Source: Roseisalinus antarcticus (GTDB lineage: Bacteria > Pseudomonadota > Alphaproteobacteria > Rhodobacterales > Rhodobacteraceae). From it: a stretch of DNA of 64,000 nucleotides. Under the pieces are notes generated by a model. It had not been told where the DNA came from. It searched no databases and saw nothing but the letters and a program-made list of their open reading frames with translations. Within the stretch, counting starts at the first letter, position 1, and the number at the start of each line of letters is the position of its first letter. The stretch is from positions 124,001-188,000 of the forward strand of contig NZ_FWFZ01000003.1 in assembly GCF_900172355.1 (NCBI RefSeq), written 5' to 3'. Made by a program: the position numbers and the translations under genes. Below are positions 1 through 8,601 of this stretch, piece after piece.

Positions 1-1420
1 CCGCGATGGCCTGGATTCGGTCCGACAGGGCGATCACCTCGTCCAGGTCCTCGGAGATCAGCAGCACCGCGGCACCGCGGCCCCGCGCCTCCAGCAGCCG
101 CGCGTGCACCCCTGCAATGGCGCCCTCGTCCAGGCCCCGGCTGGGCTGGGCGGCGACCAGGATCGACGGATCGGCGGTCAGCACGCGGCCCAGGATCAGC
201 TTTTGCATGTTGCCGCCCGACAGAAGCCGGATGCGCCCGTCCACGGTCGCGCCGCGCACGTCGTAGTCGCGAATGATCGCTTCGGTCGCGGCGCGGGCGG
301 CGGCGCGTTTCACCACCCCGCGCGACGAGAATTCCGGCGACCAGATCCGCTCCAGCACGGCGTTCTCCCAGGTCGTCATCTCGGCCACGGCGCCTTCGGT
401 GTTGCGGTCCTCGGGGATGCGGCCGATCCCGGCGGCGATGGCGCCCGGCACGTCGTGGCGCCGGGGCGCCTCGCCCGCCACCAGCAACGCGCCGCTGTCA
501 GGCGGATAAAGCCCCGAGACCAGCCCCGCCAGCGTGGTCTGCCCGTTGCCGGACACACCGATGATGCCCAGCGTCTCGCCCGCGCGGACCTTGAAGCTCG
601 CCCCCTTCAGGGACGCGCCGCCCTTGCCGCCGACCTTCAGGTCGCGCCCCTCCAGCAGCACCCGGCCGCGGGCCGTGTCGGTTCGGCTCGGACGCTCGAC
701 CTTGCGCCCGACCATCAGCTCGGCCAGCTCTTCCTTGCTGGTGTCGGCGGTGCGCCGCTCGGCCACCACCCGCCCCCGCCGCAACACCGTAACCCGGTGC
801 GAGGCCGACATGACCTCGTGCAGCTTGTGCGAGATGAAGACCAGCGACAGCCCCTTGGCCGCCATGTCCCGCAGGGTGTTGAACAGCCCCTCGGCCTCTT
901 GCGTGGTCAGCACCGCCGTCGGCTCGTCCAGGATCAGGATGCGGGCGTCGTTGTAGAGCGCCTTGAGGATCTCCAGCCGCTGGCACTCGCCCACCGACAG
1001 TTCCGACACCATCGCGTCTGGATCGACCTTCAGGCCGAATTTCTCGGACAACGCCAAAAGCTTGGCCCGCCCCGCCCGCCGGTCCGAGCGCAGCCGCCAG
1101 AGCGGTTCGGTCCCGGTCATGACATTGTCGAGCACCGACAGGTTCGGGGCCAGCGCGAAATGCTGGTGCACCATGCCGATGCCGGCCGCGATGGCGGCAC
1201 GCGGCCGGCCGGGGGGCAAGAGCTGCCCCTCGATCCTCACATTGCCCGCGTCGGCGGTGTAATGGCCGAAGAGGATCGACATCAGCGTCGTCTTTCCGGC
1301 CCCGTTCTCCCCCAGCAGCGCGAGAATCTCTCCGCGGTCGAGGTGCAGCGACACGTCCTCGTTCGCGGTCACGGACCCGAAGCGTTTGGTGATCCCGTCG
1401 AGTTCAAGGACGCGGGTCAT
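1..1420 (-). CDS. Nucleoside/BMP-type ABC transporter ATP-binding protein (partial, C-terminus off window)
   Basis: This is the ATPase subunit of an importer that would energise uptake of a nucleoside or nucleobase-like substrate at the inner membrane. It carries two ABC domains in tandem. The first has Walker A GENGAGKT at residues 37-44, a signature LSVGECQR and Walker B LILDEPT. The second has a degenerate Walker A (VSGNGQTT) and the signature LSGGNMQ, as is usual in the YufO/RbsA-like family that works with BMP binding proteins. The start ATG at 1420 overlaps the amidase stop (ATGA), so the two are translationally coupled. About 473 codons are visible; family members run to about 510, so only a short C-terminal part is missing. 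Permease genes are not in the window and would be expected to the left. Confidence 0.9.
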   Translation of the reverse strand, partial: MTRVLELDGITKRFGSVTANEDVSLHLDRGEILALLGENGAGKTTLMSILFGHYTADAGNVRIEGQLLPPGRPRAAIAAGIGMVHQHFALAPNLSVLDNVMTGTEPLWRLRSDRRAGRAKLLALSEKFGLKVDPDAMVSELSVGECQRLEILKALYNDARILILDEPTAVLTTQEAEGLFNTLRDMAAKGLSLVFISHKLHEVMSASHRVTVLRRGRVVAERRTADTSKEELAELMVGRKVERPSRTDTARGRVLLEGRDLKVGGKGGASLKGASFKVRAGETLGIIGVSGNGQTTLAGLVSGLYPPDSGALLVAGEAPRRHDVPGAIAAGIGRIPEDRNTEGAVAEMTTWENAVLERIWSPEFSSRGVVKRAAARAATEAIIRDYDVRGATVDGRIRLLSGGNMQKLILGRVLTADPSILVAAQPSRGLDEGAIAGVHARLLEARGRGAAVLLISEDLDEVIALSDRIQAIA

Positions 1421-2796
1421 TGCGGGCCTCCGATCAGGGGGATGGGGTGGCGCCATTCTGCCGTGCGCTCCAGCGCGGCGGCAAGCCCCATCAGCCGCAG
1501 ATCACCCCCCATGGGCGCGATCAGCTGGACCGGCAGGGGCAGGCCGTCCTTGTCCGCGCCGAATGGCAGGGTCAGGGCGGGGGCGCCGGTGACATTGGCC
1601 AGCGTGGCATAGGGGGCAAAGGCGCCCATGGCCGCGAAATGGCCCGCGACGTCGCCATGGTCGGTCGGGAAATGCCCCAGCGGGACCGGCGCCGTCGAAA
1701 GCATCGGGGTCAGCAGCAGATCGACCGCGTCGAAAACCTGCCACAGCCCATGGGCCGCGGCCACGCCCGCCTGCAGCGCCGACCACAGCGCCGGCGCGGT
1801 CAGCACCCGCCCGCGAGAGATCACCGCCTGCGTCATCGGCTCGCACAGGGACGCGTCCAGATCGCCCTCGAAAAGCGCGGCGAGATTGGCGCAGACGATA
1901 TGGTCGAAGGCGGAGTCGCAGCGGGTGACGATCTCGGCGAGCCGTTCATGCGGAAGGACGCGCAGGCGGTGGCCCAGTTCCTCGGCGGCGCGACCGGCGG
2001 CCTCGACCGCCGCCGCGCGGTCCGGCGCGATGCCGGGGTGATCCACCACGAGGCCGATGCAAAAGGTCCCGGCCTCGGGCAGCTGATCCGGGTCAGGCTC
2101 CGGTCCCTGCGCAGCGCCGGCAAGGCCGCGCCACAAGGCGCGGGCGTCGCGCAGGCTGCGGGTGATCGCGTATTCGCTGGCGATGCCGCCGAGGTGGTTG
2201 CCAAAGCCGGGCCCCGCCGGGATCGCCCCGCGCGACGGCTTCAGACCGACCAGCCCGCAGGCCGCGGCCGGCACCCGGGTCGAGCCGCCCGCGTCGGTGG
2301 CATGGGCCAGCGGCACGATGCCCGCGGCCACCGCCGCAGCACTGCCCCCCGAGGAGCCGCCTGCCGAAAGATCCGGGTTCAGCGGGTTCCGGCAGACCGG
2401 GCCGATGGCCGGTTCGCTTGACAGCGACAGGCCGAATTCCGGCACAGTGGTCAGCCCGAACGGCCGAAAGCCCAGGGCCCGGAACCGCGCGGCAAGGACG
2501 CTGTCCTGCCGGCCGCGCCGCCGGGCAATCGCCGCGGACCCGGCTCGCGCCGGCAGTCCCGCGAAGGGGGCGCACAGATCCTTGGCCAGCAGCGGCACGC
2601 CAGCAAAGGGCCCCTGCTGCGCCGCGGGGACGGCCGCATCGGTCATCCAGCTGACCGCGCCCAGCCCGGCACAGGCCTCGGCCCGCGCCTTTGCTCGGTC
2701 CATCGCATCCTCGGCCGACAGCTCCCCCGCCGCGATCGACACGGCAAGGCCCAGGGCGTCGGCAGGCGCGAAATCGGAGACGGAAAAGCTGTCCAT
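1417..2796 (-). CDS. Amidase, amidase-signature family (GatA-like)
   Basis: A 459-residue amidase-signature enzyme that would hydrolyse a carboxamide to an acid and ammonia in the cytoplasm. The Ser-cisSer-Lys triad is readable: Lys72 in LLAKDL, Ser148 in the glycine/serine-rich GGSSGG loop, and Ser172 in GGSTR. Their spacing matches fatty acid amide hydrolase (76 and 24 residues against 75 and 24). It lies between a BMP binding protein and the transporter ATPase, so the amide is probably linked to the imported compound or to a ureide or carbamoyl product of nucleobase breakdown. That substrate is inference. A GatA role is unlikely because no gatB or gatC lies nearby. The start ATG at 2796 was chosen because a longer reading frame runs into the upstream gene without homology. 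Confidence 0.88.
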   Translation of the reverse strand: MDSFSVSDFAPADALGLAVSIAAGELSAEDAMDRAKARAEACAGLGAVSWMTDAAVPAAQQGPFAGVPLLAKDLCAPFAGLPARAGSAAIARRRGRQDSVLAARFRALGFRPFGLTTVPEFGLSLSSEPAIGPVCRNPLNPDLSAGGSSGGSAAAVAAGIVPLAHATDAGGSTRVPAAACGLVGLKPSRGAIPAGPGFGNHLGGIASEYAITRSLRDARALWRGLAGAAQGPEPDPDQLPEAGTFCIGLVVDHPGIAPDRAAAVEAAGRAAEELGHRLRVLPHERLAEIVTRCDSAFDHIVCANLAALFEGDLDASLCEPMTQAVISRGRVLTAPALWSALQAGVAAAHGLWQVFDAVDLLLTPMLSTAPVPLGHFPTDHGDVAGHFAAMGAFAPYATLANVTGAPALTLPFGADKDGLPLPVQLIAPMGGDLRLMGLAAALERTAEWRHPIPLIGGPQ

Positions 2797-2861
2797 TGCG
2801 CGGGCTCCGCCCCGACCCGCCGCGGGATCGGCAGGCGGGGCAGGCTCTTGGCGTTCGGCCG

Positions 2862-3851
2862 TCAGGCGGGCTCGTCGAAGTTGCGCGGCACCTCGAATTC
2901 GCCGGCCATGATCGCCGCCCGAACCTCGAGCATGTTGGCCACGGCCTCGGGCGGGGCCACGCCCTCGACCAGCATCAGGTCGTTGCCGCCGTCCTCCATC
3001 AGGCTGAGCGGGGTGTAGTTCTTGCCCACCGGGTTGCCTGCGGTGGCATCGGCGAGGGCCGCGTTCACCAGCGGCCGGAAGTTCCACAGCGCGTTGGCGA
3101 AGACCGTGTCGGGATAGCGCGGGGTGTAGTTGATGAGCGAGCCGATCGCCTTGATCCCGCGTTCCTGCGCGGCGTCCGCGGTGCCGATACGCTCGCCGAA
3201 GAGAATGTCAGCGCCGGCGTCGATCTGGGCCAGGCCGGCCTCGCGCGCCTTGGGCGGATCGAAGAAGGTGCCGATGAAGCTGACCAGGTGCGTGGCGTCC
3301 GGGTTCACCGATTTCACCCCGTCGGCAAAGCCGTTGATCAGCATGTTGACCTCGGGGATCGGGATCGCGCCGACGCTGCCGACCACCCCGGTCTCGGTCA
3401 TCGCGCCCGCCAGCATCCCGCCAAGATAGGCCGCCTCCCAGTTCCAGGTGCCGAAGACGCCGAAATTGTCGCCCGAGGCCTCGCCCGAGGACCCCATCAG
3501 GAACGCGGTGTCGGGGTAGTCGGCCGCGACGGTGCGCGCCTCGCGCTCGACCGCGTAGGATTCGCCCACGATCAGAAGGTTTCCGGCCTCGGCGAATTCG
3601 CGCATGGCACGGGGGTAGTCGGTGCCCGACACGCCCTCGGAGAAGGTATACTCGATCACCCCCTCGGCGTCCGCCTCGACCATCGCGGCATGCAGCACCG
3701 AGTTCCAGGCGTTCTCGACCGGCGAGGCGTGGATTCCGGCGACCTTCACCGGGCCAGACTGGGCGCGGAGCGCGGGCGCGAAGAGGGGCGACGCGCCAAA
3801 GGCGGCGCCGGTGGCCAGCAGGCGGCGACGGTTCATGATGAGCTTGGACAT
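2862..3851 (-). CDS. BMP family ABC transporter substrate-binding protein
   Basis: A periplasmic binding protein of the BmpA/Med family (329 residues), the recognition component of the ATPase gene downstream. The N-terminus shows twin or triple arginine (MNRRRLLATG) followed by a hydrophobic stretch ending in LRAQ, which looks like a Tat or Sec signal peptide. Family features seen in the mature part include the early VKVAGI strand and a DILFGERIG segment. I chose the ATG at 3851, with AAGGGA about nine bases upstream; an ATG two codons earlier at 3857 is possible. BMP proteins bind nucleosides and related compounds, which agrees with the neighbouring cytosine deaminase. The specific ligand cannot be read from sequence. 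Confidence 0.9.
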   Translation of the reverse strand: MSKLIMNRRRLLATGAAFGASPLFAPALRAQSGPVKVAGIHASPVENAWNSVLHAAMVEADAEGVIEYTFSEGVSGTDYPRAMREFAEAGNLLIVGESYAVEREARTVAADYPDTAFLMGSSGEASGDNFGVFGTWNWEAAYLGGMLAGAMTETGVVGSVGAIPIPEVNMLINGFADGVKSVNPDATHLVSFIGTFFDPPKAREAGLAQIDAGADILFGERIGTADAAQERGIKAIGSLINYTPRYPDTVFANALWNFRPLVNAALADATAGNPVGKNYTPLSLMEDGGNDLMLVEGVAPPEAVANMLEVRAAIMAGEFEVPRNFDEPA

Positions 3852-4028
3852 GTGCATCTTTCCCTTGTCGGTCCGGGCGGCGGTTTCAGGCATGTCTGCA
3901 CGGGCCGCCTCGGGTCTGAGTGACGACAAGCAGGCGCGGCGCGGACAGGGTCTGTCAAGCATGGCCGCGCCAAACGGCCAGCGCCGCCAGACCCTGCCCG
4001 CGCCGCTGCCCACCTTTTGACCAACCGG

Positions 4029-5321
4029 TCAAATGGCGTTGCGAGGTGCATAGTCCGGCGGGTCGACGCTGTCAGGCCTGCCCTCGAGCGTGAGCCGGCT
4101 GACCTCGGGGGCGGTTTCGGCCAGAACCCGGCCCCGGCGCAAGACCAGCAAGCGGTTCGGGCGCAGGCGAATCGCCTCGGCGGGATCCCTGGCCTGCAGC
4201 AGGACCATGTCGGCGTGACAGCCAACCTCCAGCCCGTAGCCCTCCAGCCCCATGATCCGGGCCGAATTGACCGTTACCGCATCGAACAGCGCCCGTTTCT
4301 CGACGCCCGAGCCCATCTGCGTCGCGTGCAGCGCCATGTGCGCCACGTCCAGCAGGTCGCCGGAACCCATGGAATACCAGGGATCGAGGACGCAATCCTG
4401 CCCCAGCCCGACGGGGATGCCCGCGGCCATCAACTCGGGGATGCGGGTCAGGCCACGCCGTTTCGGATAGGTGTCATGGCGTCCCTGAAGCATGATGTTG
4501 ATCAGAGGGTTGGGGATCGCGGCCATCTGCGCCTCGGCCATCAGCGGGATCAACTTGGAGACGTAGTAATTGTCCATCGAATGCATCGAGCTGAGGTGCG
4601 AGCCCGCAACGCGGCCCTGCAGGCCATGGCGGATCGTCTCGGCGGCCAGGGTCTCCACATGGCGCGACAGGGGATCGTCGGTCTCGTCGCAATGCATGTC
4701 GACCGGCAAGCCCCGGTCGGCGGCGATCCGACAGAGCGCCGCGACGGAGCGGGCGCCGTCCTCCATCGTGCGCTCGAAATGCGGGATGCCCCCGACGATA
4801 TCGAGCCCCATGTCCAGCGACCGCGTCAGCGCCGCCTCGGCCCCGGCTGCGCGAAAATAGCCGTCCTGCGGGAAGGCCACGAGCTGCAGCTCCAGGTAAG
4901 GCGCGACCCGCTCACGCACCTCGATCAGCGCCTCGGCGGTGACCAGCCGGGGGTCCGAGACATCCACGTGGCTGCGCACCGCCAGCAGGCCCTTCGACAC
5001 CGCCAGATCGCAATAGCGCAGGGCGCGCTCGACCAGCGCCTCGCGCGTCAGGGTCGGGCGCAGTTCGCCCCAGAGCGCGATGCCCTCCAGCAGCGTCCCC
5101 GAGACGTTCATCCGGGGCAGGCCGAGCGACAGGGTGGCGTCCATGTGGAAATGCGGATCCACGAAGGGCGGGCTGAGCAGGTGGCCGCCGGCGTCGATGA
5201 CCTCGCCCGCCTCGGCCTCCAGCCCCGGCTCGATGGCGGCGATCTTGCCGCCCCGGACGGCGACGTCCTGCCCGGTGCGCCCGTCGGGCAGGGTCGCGTC
5301 GCGAAGGATCAGGTCAAACAT
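4029..5321 (-). CDS. codA: Cytosine deaminase (amidohydrolase superfamily)
   Basis: A 430-residue enzyme that deaminates cytosine (or a close analogue) to uracil and ammonia. The metal and catalytic residues are His57, His59, Gln152, His210, Glu213, His242 and Asp309. Each sits exactly four positions before the known E. coli CodA residues (61, 63, 156, 214, 217, 246, 313), which makes the family call strong. The HCDETDD motif around 210 is also typical. The reading frame is open upstream to 5654, but that extension has no homology and the MFDL start at 5321 matches the family N-terminus. It leads a minus-strand group with the BMP protein, amidase and ATPase, which suggests uptake and use of pyrimidine nucleobase nitrogen. 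Relatives act on other cyclic amidines such as creatinine or isoguanine. Confidence 0.88.
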   Translation of the reverse strand: MFDLILRDATLPDGRTGQDVAVRGGKIAAIEPGLEAEAGEVIDAGGHLLSPPFVDPHFHMDATLSLGLPRMNVSGTLLEGIALWGELRPTLTREALVERALRYCDLAVSKGLLAVRSHVDVSDPRLVTAEALIEVRERVAPYLELQLVAFPQDGYFRAAGAEAALTRSLDMGLDIVGGIPHFERTMEDGARSVAALCRIAADRGLPVDMHCDETDDPLSRHVETLAAETIRHGLQGRVAGSHLSSMHSMDNYYVSKLIPLMAEAQMAAIPNPLINIMLQGRHDTYPKRRGLTRIPELMAAGIPVGLGQDCVLDPWYSMGSGDLLDVAHMALHATQMGSGVEKRALFDAVTVNSARIMGLEGYGLEVGCHADMVLLQARDPAEAIRLRPNRLLVLRRGRVLAETAPEVSRLTLEGRPDSVDPPDYAPRNAI

Positions 5322-5688
5322 GTCGGCAGGCTCTGTTTTGATTGCAACCGGCGGCAGACTAGCACGACGGTCGGTGGTGTCCCGCCAAAAGTGGCGTCGG
5401 TCCATCCACTGGCCGCCGTCGACGTTGTCGTCTTGCGCCACGATGGAATCCGCCTCGGACAAGGCCAGAATGGCCGCCGTGCCGGCCAGGTCCGCCGGGA
5501 TCGCGAAGCGGTGCGCGGGCGGCGCCGGTATCGACGGCGGGGTGTCCGGCCAATCGGGTCGAGGTCTGGCGGATCCTTGTTGCATGCAACGCGCCCGGGC
5601 CGGGAGCCGCGCCGAGACGGATGATGTCGGGCGGGCGGCGCGATCGAACCTCAAGAACCGCGCCCACCATGGGGCTGTGCGGGCGGGT
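5322..5688. other. Intergenic stretch before the cytosine deaminase gene, no gene recognised
   Basis: This stretch lies between the LysR stop and the deaminase start, both on the minus strand. One minus frame is continuous with the deaminase frame and reads as rather protein-like around 5400-5520 (for example IPADLAGTAAILALSEAD), but there is no convincing start or homology. It presumably holds the promoter of the deaminase group. A decayed gene remnant is possible. Confidence 0.35.
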
Positions 5689-6576
5689 TCAGGGCCGCGC
5701 GGCGTCCTCGATCAACCAGGCGCCAAAGCGCTCGGCCGCGTCGTTGCCGCGCTTGTGCCGGGCGACGAGGTAGAAGGCATCGCGCGGCGCAAGCCGTGGC
5801 AGACCGGCCGTGACAAGCTGCCCCGCCGCGGCCAGCGCCCCGGTGATCGACCGCCAGCCCAGGATAAGACCGTGCCCCTCAAGCGCGGCCTGCGTCGCCT
5901 GCACATAGTTGGTGAACGCCTGGCCCCGCGCCGCAATGGCAGGCTGGCCGGTGCGGCGCAGGTAGTCGCGCCAGGTCACCCAGGATTGCTCGGCGGAGTG
6001 CACATGCAGCAGCGGCACCGCCTCGGGCGGGACCGGGCCGGCAAACCGCTCGCGCAGGGCCGGGAGGCACAACGGCTCGACCGTCTCCGCAAAGAGCCGG
6101 CGGACCTGCCCGTCGCTCCAACGGCCGTGGCCGTAGCGGATCGACAGATCGACGCCCTCGGCCAGATCGGGGGCGCCCATCTGGGTCGTGATGACGTTGA
6201 CCGTCAGGTCGGGGTCGGTCTGGTAGAAGGCCGCGAGCCGGGGCATCAGCCAATAGGTCGCCACGCCGATCGAACAGGCCACCGTGACGGTCCGCCCCCC
6301 CTGGGTTCCGGTCCGGCGGATGTGGGCGAGGCAGGAATCGATCCGCCCCAACCCCTCCGCCAGGGCCTCCGCCAGCATCTGCCCGGCTTCGGTCGGCCGG
6401 GCGGGCCGTCGGCTGCGGTCGAGCAAGTCCGCGCCGACGTGGGATTCGAGCTGCCTGACCGCCTGGCTCACCGCGGGCTGCGTCACGTTCAGCTCGGCCG
6501 CCGCCGCCTGGATCGACCCGGTCCGCGCCACGGCGGCAAAGGCAAGCAGAGTCCGGAGGGGCGGAAAGGCGGGCAT
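5689..6576 (-). CDS. LysR family transcriptional regulator (GcvA-like)
   Basis: A 295-residue LysR-type regulator. The winged helix-turn-helix is at about residues 8-65 (AAAELNVTQPAVSQAVRQLE). The rest is a periplasmic-binding-like effector domain of the GcvA/AmpR kind, with the dispersed GVDLSIRYG motif near 145 that is typical of that subgroup. It is transcribed divergently from the dioxygenase-aldolase-dehydrogenase operon, with a perfect palindrome in the 109-bp gap, so it most likely controls that operon and itself. The inducer is unknown. It stands apart from the cytosine deaminase gene by more than 360 bp, so control of that group is less likely. Confidence 0.92.
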   Translation of the reverse strand: MPAFPPLRTLLAFAAVARTGSIQAAAAELNVTQPAVSQAVRQLESHVGADLLDRSRRPARPTEAGQMLAEALAEGLGRIDSCLAHIRRTGTQGGRTVTVACSIGVATYWLMPRLAAFYQTDPDLTVNVITTQMGAPDLAEGVDLSIRYGHGRWSDGQVRRLFAETVEPLCLPALRERFAGPVPPEAVPLLHVHSAEQSWVTWRDYLRRTGQPAIAARGQAFTNYVQATQAALEGHGLILGWRSITGALAAAGQLVTAGLPRLAPRDAFYLVARHKRGNDAAERFGAWLIEDAARP

Positions 6577-6582
6577 GACAGA

Positions 6583-6598
6583 ATAACCCTAGGGTTAT
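6583..6598. promoter_or_regulatory. Perfect 16-bp palindrome, candidate LysR operator
   Basis: The sequence ATAACCCTAGGGTTAT is identical to its reverse complement. It begins six bases upstream of the LysR start and lies about 88 bases before the dioxygenase start. LysR operators are usually dyads with a T-N11-A core in such divergent gaps; here T-N11-A occurs within the dyad. Its closeness to the LysR start codon would fit autorepression. Confidence 0.55.
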
Positions 6599-6685
6599 AG
6601 TTTGATAGCTGCAATCGCCGTTTCCCGCGTGCCGCCCCAAGGCTAGGCTGATTCCAGACACGACCGGGTTTTGCAGGAGGCTCCG

Positions 6686-7816
6686 ATGGACGGCGTTCAG
6701 CTCGAAACACTCATGCTGGAGGGCGCGGGGCTGCGGCTGACCCTGCCCGGCGGAATGCAGGGATACTTCAATTACTGCTGGTTGCGCGACAATTGCCCGA
6801 CCTCTTTCGATGCCGAAACCCGCGAGCGCAGCTTCGACATCTTCCACCTCCAAACCCCGCCCGTGCCCGCGGATGCCTGGATCGAAGAGCAGAGCCTCGT
6901 CATCGACTGGCAGGGCGAGGATCACGTCTCGCGGCACAGGCTCGACTTTCTTGCCGCTTATGCAATGGGCCGGCGGCGCCCCGACCCGGCGGCCCTGCCC
7001 CGCAGGCCCTGGTACAGCGATCACTACCCGGCCCTCACCCGCGTGTCGCACCCGCGCCTGAAGGACAGCCCCGAGGAACGCCGCCGCTGGATGGAGGCGC
7101 TGCTGGTCGAGGGCGTCGCCATCGTCACCGACATGCCCGACACCGACGCCGCGCTGACAGAGACCGCGCTGCTCATCGGCCAGATCCGCCCGACGTTCTT
7201 CGGCCCCTATTTCGACGTGCGCACCCATATCAAGCCGACCAACCTCGCCTATACCGCCAAGGCGCTGGAGATGCATACCGACGTGCCCACCGAGGACGCC
7301 GCGCCCGGCGTGCAATACCTGCACTGCCGGGCCAACAGCGTGCAGGGCGGCATGAACCTCTTTGCCGACGGCACGGCGGCGGCCAACGATCTGCGCCGCG
7401 CCGATCCCGAGGCCTTCCGACTGCTGGTCGAAACCGACGTGCCCTATTACAAGGAGCATGACGGATGTGACATGCGCGCCCGCCAGCGGGTGATCGAGCT
7501 GGACGAGCACGCAGAGGTCTCCGGCGTCACGATCAGCCAGCACATGGCCGACATCTTCGACATGCCCCAACGCGATCTCGATGCCTTCTACCCGGCCTTC
7601 GTCCGGTTCGGCAGGATGTTGCAGGACAGCAGGTACGTCATGCGCTTCTCGCTGCGGGCGGGCGAATGCATCACCTTCGACAATCACCGCGTGGTCCATG
7701 GCCGCGAAGCCTATTCCGCCACCAGCGGAGAGCGCTATCTGCGCGGCACCTATACCGACCGGGGCGAGCTGCGCAGCGCCTGGCGGGCGATGACCACCGA
7801 GGGCCGGTTCAAATGA
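6686..7816 (+). CDS. TauD/TfdA-family Fe(II)/2-oxoglutarate dioxygenase, gamma-butyrobetaine hydroxylase-like
   Basis: A 376-residue oxygenase with the two-domain layout of gamma-butyrobetaine and trimethyllysine dioxygenases: an N-terminal DUF971-like domain (residues 1-95, with YCWLRDNC) and a C-terminal jelly-roll. The iron ligands are His197 and Asp199 (MHTD) and His338 (VVHGRE). The N-terminal zinc site looks degenerate: the usual CxxC after DNCP is replaced by TSFD. A TTG start at 6671 is open, but the ATG at 6686 follows AGGAGG by five bases and is clearly the start. It overlaps the aldolase start by ATGA. The reaction is hydroxylation of an aliphatic, possibly betaine-like, substrate; the neighbours suggest that the hydroxylated product is then cleaved and oxidised. 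Substrate unknown. Confidence 0.85.
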   Translation: MDGVQLETLMLEGAGLRLTLPGGMQGYFNYCWLRDNCPTSFDAETRERSFDIFHLQTPPVPADAWIEEQSLVIDWQGEDHVSRHRLDFLAAYAMGRRRPDPAALPRRPWYSDHYPALTRVSHPRLKDSPEERRRWMEALLVEGVAIVTDMPDTDAALTETALLIGQIRPTFFGPYFDVRTHIKPTNLAYTAKALEMHTDVPTEDAAPGVQYLHCRANSVQGGMNLFADGTAAANDLRRADPEAFRLLVETDVPYYKEHDGCDMRARQRVIELDEHAEVSGVTISQHMADIFDMPQRDLDAFYPAFVRFGRMLQDSRYVMRFSLRAGECITFDNHRVVHGREAYSATSGERYLRGTYTDRGELRSAWRAMTTEGRFK

Positions 7817-8553
7817 AGGACGTGGTCACCGACATGGACACCCTGCGCATGGATCTTGCAGCGGCCTTCCGGCTGACGGCGCGGTTCGGCTGGCACGAAT
7901 CGGTGGGCAACCATTTCAGCGCCGCCGTCTCGGCGGACGGGCGGCAGTTCCTGATGAACCCGAAATGGCAACATTTCGCGACAATCCGCGCTTCGGACCT
8001 GCTGGTGCTGGACGCCGACGACCCCTCGGTGATGGCGGGCCCGGACGCGCCCGACGCCTCGGCCTGGACCATCCACGGCGCACTGCACCGGGCGCGGCCG
8101 GATGTCCGCGTGGTGCTGCATTGCCACCCGCCCCACGCCACGGCGCTGGCGACGCTCAGGGACCCGCGCATGCCGCCCATCGACATGAACACCGCCCGCT
8201 TCTTCGGCGATCTGGCCATCGACCCTGAATGCGGTGGCATCGCCGACGACGCCGCGGAGGGGGCCCATGTCGTCCGGGCGCTGGGCCGGTGCTCGACGCT
8301 GCTGATGGCCAACCACGGCGTCACCTGCACCGGCGAGAGCGTGGCCCAGGCCTTCGAGCAGCTCTATTTCTTCGAAAAGGCCGCGCAGACCGTGCTGCTG
8401 GCCCATGCCTCCGGCAAGCCGCTCGCGGTCATGTCCGACGCGGTGGCCGCAAACACGGCCCGGGGCTGGAAGGCCTATGCCGGCATGGCCGACGCTCATT
8501 TCGCGCATCTCAAGTCAGAGCTGGACCAGAGCGACGCCAGCTACCGCGACTAG
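7813..8553 (+). CDS. Class II aldolase/adducin family protein
   Basis: A 246-residue protein of the class II (zinc) aldolase/adducin fold, as in fuculose-phosphate aldolase. Metal ligands are seen at His103 and His105 in LHCHPPHA, and a further conserved histidine in ANHGVTCTG near residue 175. It would catalyse retro-aldol cleavage or decarboxylation of a small hydroxy acid. The start ATG overlaps the dioxygenase stop, so the two are coupled. The set of dioxygenase, aldolase and 3-hydroxyisobutyrate-type dehydrogenase implies sequential hydroxylation, cleavage and NAD-linked oxidation. Internal ATG codons at MDTL and later are alternative starts. Phosphorylated or unphosphorylated substrate cannot be decided here. 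Confidence 0.88.
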   Translation: MKDVVTDMDTLRMDLAAAFRLTARFGWHESVGNHFSAAVSADGRQFLMNPKWQHFATIRASDLLVLDADDPSVMAGPDAPDASAWTIHGALHRARPDVRVVLHCHPPHATALATLRDPRMPPIDMNTARFFGDLAIDPECGGIADDAAEGAHVVRALGRCSTLLMANHGVTCTGESVAQAFEQLYFFEKAAQTVLLAHASGKPLAVMSDAVAANTARGWKAYAGMADAHFAHLKSELDQSDASYRD

Positions 8554-8601
8554 GCGCGGCATGGCCGGGCGGATCGCGCCCCTCACCTGAAAGGACACCA
8601 C

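Noticed and set aside
104-1612. Long plus-strand frame opposite the ABC ATPase
   Set aside because: It is histidine-, arginine- and glutamine-rich antisense of a gene whose Walker and signature motifs are complete on the minus strand.
5400-5520. Protein-like stretch between the LysR and cytosine deaminase genes
   Set aside because: No start, no ribosome site and no recognised homology; reported only as intergenic.
5879-7699. Minus-strand frame of about 600 codons across the dioxygenase and LysR genes
   Set aside because: It lies antisense to the dioxygenase and out of frame with the LysR gene; it has no family motifs.
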